From Actinomycetes bacterium (GTDB lineage Bacteria > Actinomycetota > Acidimicrobiia > Acidimicrobiales > Microtrichaceae): a stretch of 64,000 nucleotides of DNA. Within the stretch, counting starts at the first letter, position 1. Every line of letters starts with the position of its first letter. The position numbers and the translations under genes are program-made. Shown piece by piece: positions 60,510-64,000 of this stretch. The notes beneath the pieces were generated by a model. The model did not search any database, was not told the origin of the DNA, and saw nothing but the letters and a program-made list of their open reading frames with translations. Location of the stretch: the NCBI GenBank assembly GCA_023434535.1, contig JAEYSR010000207.1:1-64000 (forward strand), written 5' to 3'.

Positions 60510-63500
60510 GTGAACGACTCTCCCTCCCCGTCCGGAGCGCCTTCCCCGGCCAGCATCGACCCGGTCGGCCCGGAACCCCTCGGCCCCAACGCCTGGCTCG
60601 TCGAGGAGATGTACGAGCAGTACCAGGCCGATCCGGCCTCGGTCAGCGAGACCTGGCAGGACTTCTTCGCCGACTACAGCACCCCGGGACGTCCCGCCGC
60701 GCCGGCGACGACCGCCCCGGCGGCCGCGCCCACCGCCACGCTCCCTCCGCCCGCCGCCAACGGCAGCGCATCCACCCCTCCTCCCCCGCCGCCGGCAGCA
60801 CCCGGTGCGGCACCGACCCCCGCCGCGGCACCGGCTGCGGCGACGACGGGTGGCGGCGAGACCGCGCCCGAGCCGGGCGATCCCATCCGGGGCGTCGGAG
60901 CACGCATCGTCGCGAACATGGAGGCCAGCCTCGCCGTGCCGACGGCGACGTCGTTCCGCGTGGTCCCGGCCAAGCTGCTCGAGGTCAACCGCAGCGTCAT
61001 CAACGGCTACCTGGGCCGCACCCGCGGCGGCAAGGTGAGCTTCACCCACATCATCGGCTACGCCCTCGTGCGCGCCATCGCCGATCACGTGCCGGCGATG
61101 AACAACCACTTCGCCGAGGGTGCCGACGGCAAGCCCCGTCTCGTCCGCGAGGCGCACGTGGGTCTGGGCCTGGCCGTGGACATGGAGAAGTCCGACGGCT
61201 CCCGGTCGCTCGTCGTCCCCGTCATCAAGGACGCCGACACCATGGACTTCGCGGAGTACTCCGCGGTGTACGACGAGCTGATCCGCAAGGCCAAGACCAA
61301 CAAGCTCACCGTCGACGACTTCCAGGGTGCGACCGTCACGCTGACGAACCCGGGGACGATCGGCACCGAGCGGTCGGTCCCCCGCCTCATGCCCGGTCAG
61401 GGCACCATCGTCGGCGCCGGGGCGCTCGACTACCCGACCGAGTACGCAGGAGCCGACCCGCGCACGCTCGCCGAGCTCGGGATCTCCAAGGTCCTGACGC
61501 TCAGCTCCACGTACGACCACCGCATCATCCAGGGCGCCGAGTCCGGCCTCTTCCTCAAGAAGGTGCACCAGCTCCTCCTGGGCGAGGACGGCTTCTACGA
61601 CGACGTCTTCCGGGCCATCGGGGTCCCCTACGAGGCGGTGCGCTGGCGCCAGGACGTGGTCGGTGACGAGGGCCGCGAGGCGTCGCAGGTCGTCAAGCAG
61701 ATGCAGGTCTCGACGCTCATCAACATGTACCGGATGCGCGGCCACCTGATCGCGGACCTCGACCCGCTGGCGGCCAAGCCGCCCGAGATGCACGCCGAGC
61801 TGGATCCGGCCACGTACGGCCTGACCATCTGGGACCTCGACCGCGAGTTCCTCACCGGCAGCGAGAACGGCATCTACGCCCCGGTCGGCGGCGTGTCCCG
61901 CCAGAAGCTCGGCGACCTCCTCCACGTGCTGCGCGACGCGTACTGCCGGACCATCGGCATCGAGTACGGCCACATCCAGGAGCCGGCGGAGAAGCGCTGG
62001 ATCCAGGAGCAGGTGGAGGGCCAGACCTCCCGCCTGGACGTCGACGACCAGCGCCACATCCTCGGACGGCTCAACGCCGCCGAGGCTCTCGAGAAGTTCC
62101 TCGCGACCAAGTACCTGGGCCAGAAGCGGTTCGGGCTCGAAGGTGCCGAGTCGCTCATCCCGATCCTCGACGCCATTCTCGAGGAGGCGGCCGACAGCGG
62201 CATGGACTCCGCGGTGATGGGCATGCCCCACCGCGGCCGCCTCAACGTGCTGGCCAACATCGTCGGCAAGTCGCTGGACCAGCTGTTCCGTGAGTTCGAG
62301 GGCTACGTCGACCCCGACTCCATCCAGGGCTCCGGCGACGTCAAGTACCACCTCGGCCAGGAGGGCGAGTTCGTCAGCCGCAACGGGGCGGAGCTCCCCG
62401 TGCGCCTGGCGGCCAACCCGTCGCACCTGGAGGCTGTCGACCCGGTCGTCGAGGGCATGGCCCGTGCCCGCATGGACGAGATCCCCCACGACCGGACCCG
62501 CCGCTTCCCCGTCCTGCCCATCCTGATGCACGGCGACGCCGCGTTCGCCGGTCAGGGCGTGGTGGCCGAGACGCTGAACCTGAGCCTCATCAAGGGCTAC
62601 CGGGTCGGCGGCACGATCCACGTGATCGTCAACAACCAGCTCGGGTTCACGACCCCGCCCGAGTCCGCCCGCAGCTCGGAGTACTCCACCGACGTCGCCA
62701 AGGTCGTGCAGGCACCGATCATCCACGTCAACGGCGACGACCCCGAGGCGTGCGTCCGGGTGGCGCGGCTGGCCTTCGCCTACCGGCAGCGGTTCCACAA
62801 GGACGTCGTCATCGACATGGTCTGCTACCGGCGCCACGGCCACAACGAGGGCGACGACCCGAGCTACACGCAGCCGCTCATGTACCGCATGATCGACGGG
62901 CTCCGCAGCGTCCGGAAGCGCTACGTCGAGACGCTCGTCCGCCGCGGCGACCTCACCCTCGACGAGGCCGAGCAGGCGCTGGCCGACTTCCACTCCCGGA
63001 TGCAGGTGGCCCTCGACGACACCCGCCAGTCCGCCCCCGACGAAGAGGTCGTCGCGGCGCCGCACCCGCCGAACGTGGGCGTCCTGCCCCACATCCAGAC
63101 GGGTGTGGCCATGCCCGAGCTCGACCGCGTGTACGCGGCCCTCGAGTCGGTGCCCGACGGCTTCACCGTCCACCCCAAGCTGGCCAAGCAGCTCGCGAGC
63201 CGGACCACGATGTTCCGGGACGGCCAGGTCGACTGGGCGCTGGCGGAGAGCCTGGCGTTCGGATCCATCCTCCTGGAGGGCAACTCGATCCGCCTGGCGG
63301 GCCAGGACTCGCGCCGAGGCACGTTCTCCCAGCGCCACTCCACGCTGTTCGACTACGAGACCGGCGCCGAGTACGTGCCGCTGCAGCAGCTGACCTCCCC
63401 TCCCGAGACCGAGCTGTGGATCAACGACTCCCTGCTCAGCGAGTACGCCGCGCTCGGCTTCGAGTACGGCTACTCGGTCGTGAGCCCGCAGACGCTGGTG

Positions 63501-64000
63501 ATGTGGGAGGCGCAGTTCGGCGACTTCATGAACGGCGCCCAGATCATCATCGACCAGTTCATCGTCGCCGCCGAGGACAAGTGGGACCAGACCTCGGGGC
63601 TGGTCATGCTGCTGCCGCACGGCTACGAGGGCCAGGGCCCCGAGCACTCCTCGTCACGACTGGAGCGGTTCCTCACGCTGTGCGCCGAGGACAACATCCA
63701 GGTGTGCCAGCCGACCTCGGCGGCGCAGTACTTCCACCTGCTCCGACGCCAGATCCGTCGCAGCGTCCGCAAGCCGCTCGTCGTGGCGACTCCCAAGTCG
63801 GGGCTCCGCGACAAGCGCTGGCGATCCTCGGTCGACTCGCTCGTCAACGGCAGCTTCGAGGAGCTCATCGGCGACACGTCGCCGGACCTGGACGCCGCGA
63901 AGGTGCGACGCCTCGTGCTGGCGTCCGGCAAGGTCGGCGTCGAGGCCCAGACCTGGAGGGACGAGGCCGGGGCGGACGTCGCCGTGGCACGCGTCGAGCA
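60510..64000 (+). CDS. kgd: Multifunctional 2-oxoglutarate decarboxylase/dehydrogenase KGD (3' end off the right edge)
   Basis: Actinobacterial fused E2o-E1o enzyme of the TCA cycle. The N-terminal segment (WLVEEMYEQYQADPASVSETWQDFF in parts) is followed by a Pro/Ala linker (about 58-125), a succinyltransferase-like domain with TYDHRIIQGAESG near residue 334, and the thiamine-diphosphate E1 domain with MPHRGRLNVLANI near 573, GDAAFAGQGVVAETLN near 673, NNQLGFTT and RRHGHNEGDDPSYTQP. About 1163 residues are visible; mycobacterial KGD has about 1230. As in that protein, no lipoyl domain is seen. GTG start at 60510. Confidence 0.96.
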   Translation, partial: MNDSPSPSGAPSPASIDPVGPEPLGPNAWLVEEMYEQYQADPASVSETWQDFFADYSTPGRPAAPATTAPAAAPTATLPPPAANGSASTPPPPPPAAPGAAPTPAAAPAAATTGGGETAPEPGDPIRGVGARIVANMEASLAVPTATSFRVVPAKLLEVNRSVINGYLGRTRGGKVSFTHIIGYALVRAIADHVPAMNNHFAEGADGKPRLVREAHVGLGLAVDMEKSDGSRSLVVPVIKDADTMDFAEYSAVYDELIRKAKTNKLTVDDFQGATVTLTNPGTIGTERSVPRLMPGQGTIVGAGALDYPTEYAGADPRTLAELGISKVLTLSSTYDHRIIQGAESGLFLKKVHQLLLGEDGFYDDVFRAIGVPYEAVRWRQDVVGDEGREASQVVKQMQVSTLINMYRMRGHLIADLDPLAAKPPEMHAELDPATYGLTIWDLDREFLTGSENGIYAPVGGVSRQKLGDLLHVLRDAYCRTIGIEYGHIQEPAEKRWIQEQVEGQTSRLDVDDQRHILGRLNAAEALEKFLATKYLGQKRFGLEGAESLIPILDAILEEAADSGMDSAVMGMPHRGRLNVLANIVGKSLDQLFREFEGYVDPDSIQGSGDVKYHLGQEGEFVSRNGAELPVRLAANPSHLEAVDPVVEGMARARMDEIPHDRTRRFPVLPILMHGDAAFAGQGVVAETLNLSLIKGYRVGGTIHVIVNNQLGFTTPPESARSSEYSTDVAKVVQAPIIHVNGDDPEACVRVARLAFAYRQRFHKDVVIDMVCYRRHGHNEGDDPSYTQPLMYRMIDGLRSVRKRYVETLVRRGDLTLDEAEQALADFHSRMQVALDDTRQSAPDEEVVAAPHPPNVGVLPHIQTGVAMPELDRVYAALESVPDGFTVHPKLAKQLASRTTMFRDGQVDWALAESLAFGSILLEGNSIRLAGQDSRRGTFSQRHSTLFDYETGAEYVPLQQLTSPPETELWINDSLLSEYAALGFEYGYSVVSPQTLVMWEAQFGDFMNGAQIIIDQFIVAAEDKWDQTSGLVMLLPHGYEGQGPEHSSSRLERFLTLCAEDNIQVCQPTSAAQYFHLLRRQIRRSVRKPLVVATPKSGLRDKRWRSSVDSLVNGSFEELIGDTSPDLDAAKVRRLVLASGKVGVEAQTWRDEAGADVAVARVE

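Noticed and set aside
60414..63647. Minus-strand open frame of about 1077 codons opposite kgd
   Set aside because: The opposite strand encodes an unmistakable KGD; the frame is a shadow of its codon bias.

Overview
The window comes from a GC-rich actinobacterium (about 70 % GC by eye). Gene order on the minus strand matches the housekeeping block of Streptomyces and Mycobacterium: rseP-dxr, cdsA-frr-pyrH-tsf-rpsB, an M23 gene, whiG, xerC-dprA-comM, yraN-rplS, trmD-rimM-khpA-rpsP-ffh, ftsY, then smc-fpg-rnc and rpmF-DUF177-DivIVA-coaD-rsmD-recG. Fused KGD, UvrD2, a PIG-L deacetylase and a WhiG-type sigma factor fit Actinomycetota. A deep branch such as Acidimicrobiia is my best guess; this is inference from memory of synteny. 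No tRNA, rRNA, CRISPR array or insertion sequence was recognised.

Layout. 1-15.1 kb: isoprenoid (dxr), phospholipid (cdsA), translation (frr, tsf, rpsB), UMP kinase, WhiG-like sigma, recombinase and DNA uptake genes, with a LysR/TSUP exporter pair inserted at 2.5-4.3 kb. 15-21.6 kb: yraN, rplS, a lipoprotein hydrolase where other actinobacteria carry unrelated genes, then the trmD to ffh group. 21.7-25 kb (plus strand): FrnE-like thioredoxin-fold protein, a two-gene phosphonate pair (PhnW plus a PhnX-like HAD) and a TMEM175-like channel. 25-29.6 kb: ftsY, divergent from a MoxR/DUF58/VWA operon. 29.7-42.9 kb (minus): smc to recG, a degenerate DAK2 protein and a membrane-anchored protein. 43-49.7 kb (plus): rpmB, a cold-shock-like protein, pckG, a YbdK ligase with an M20 amidohydrolase, and small unknowns. 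49.6-60.4 kb: PIG-L deacetylase, alpha-methylacyl-CoA racemase, nagA with an oxidoreductase, galT-galK, a PH/SHOCT membrane protein, UvrD2, a thioesterase and exonuclease III. 60.5 kb to the right edge: the start of kgd.

The most informative non-coding signals are three. (1) A TAnnnT hexamer sits 6-9 bases before the start codon of many first genes, which predicts leaderless transcripts. (2) Genes that do have a leader (rpsB, comM, rplS, acpP, rpmB, csp-like) carry one to three hairpins starting close to the predicted +1. (3) A dispersed family of long palindromes whose outer stem reads CTCTGT...ACAGAG lies at gene 3' ends, one copy being a perfect 48-bp palindrome between convergent genes.

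Several proteins have lost residues expected in their family: Fpg (zinc finger and active lysine), the M23 protein (metal ligands), the DAK2 protein (nucleotide motif) and UvrD2 (four-cysteine module). I found no clear new defence or mobile system. The best candidates for new biology are the palindrome family, the hairpin leaders and the degenerate paralogues.
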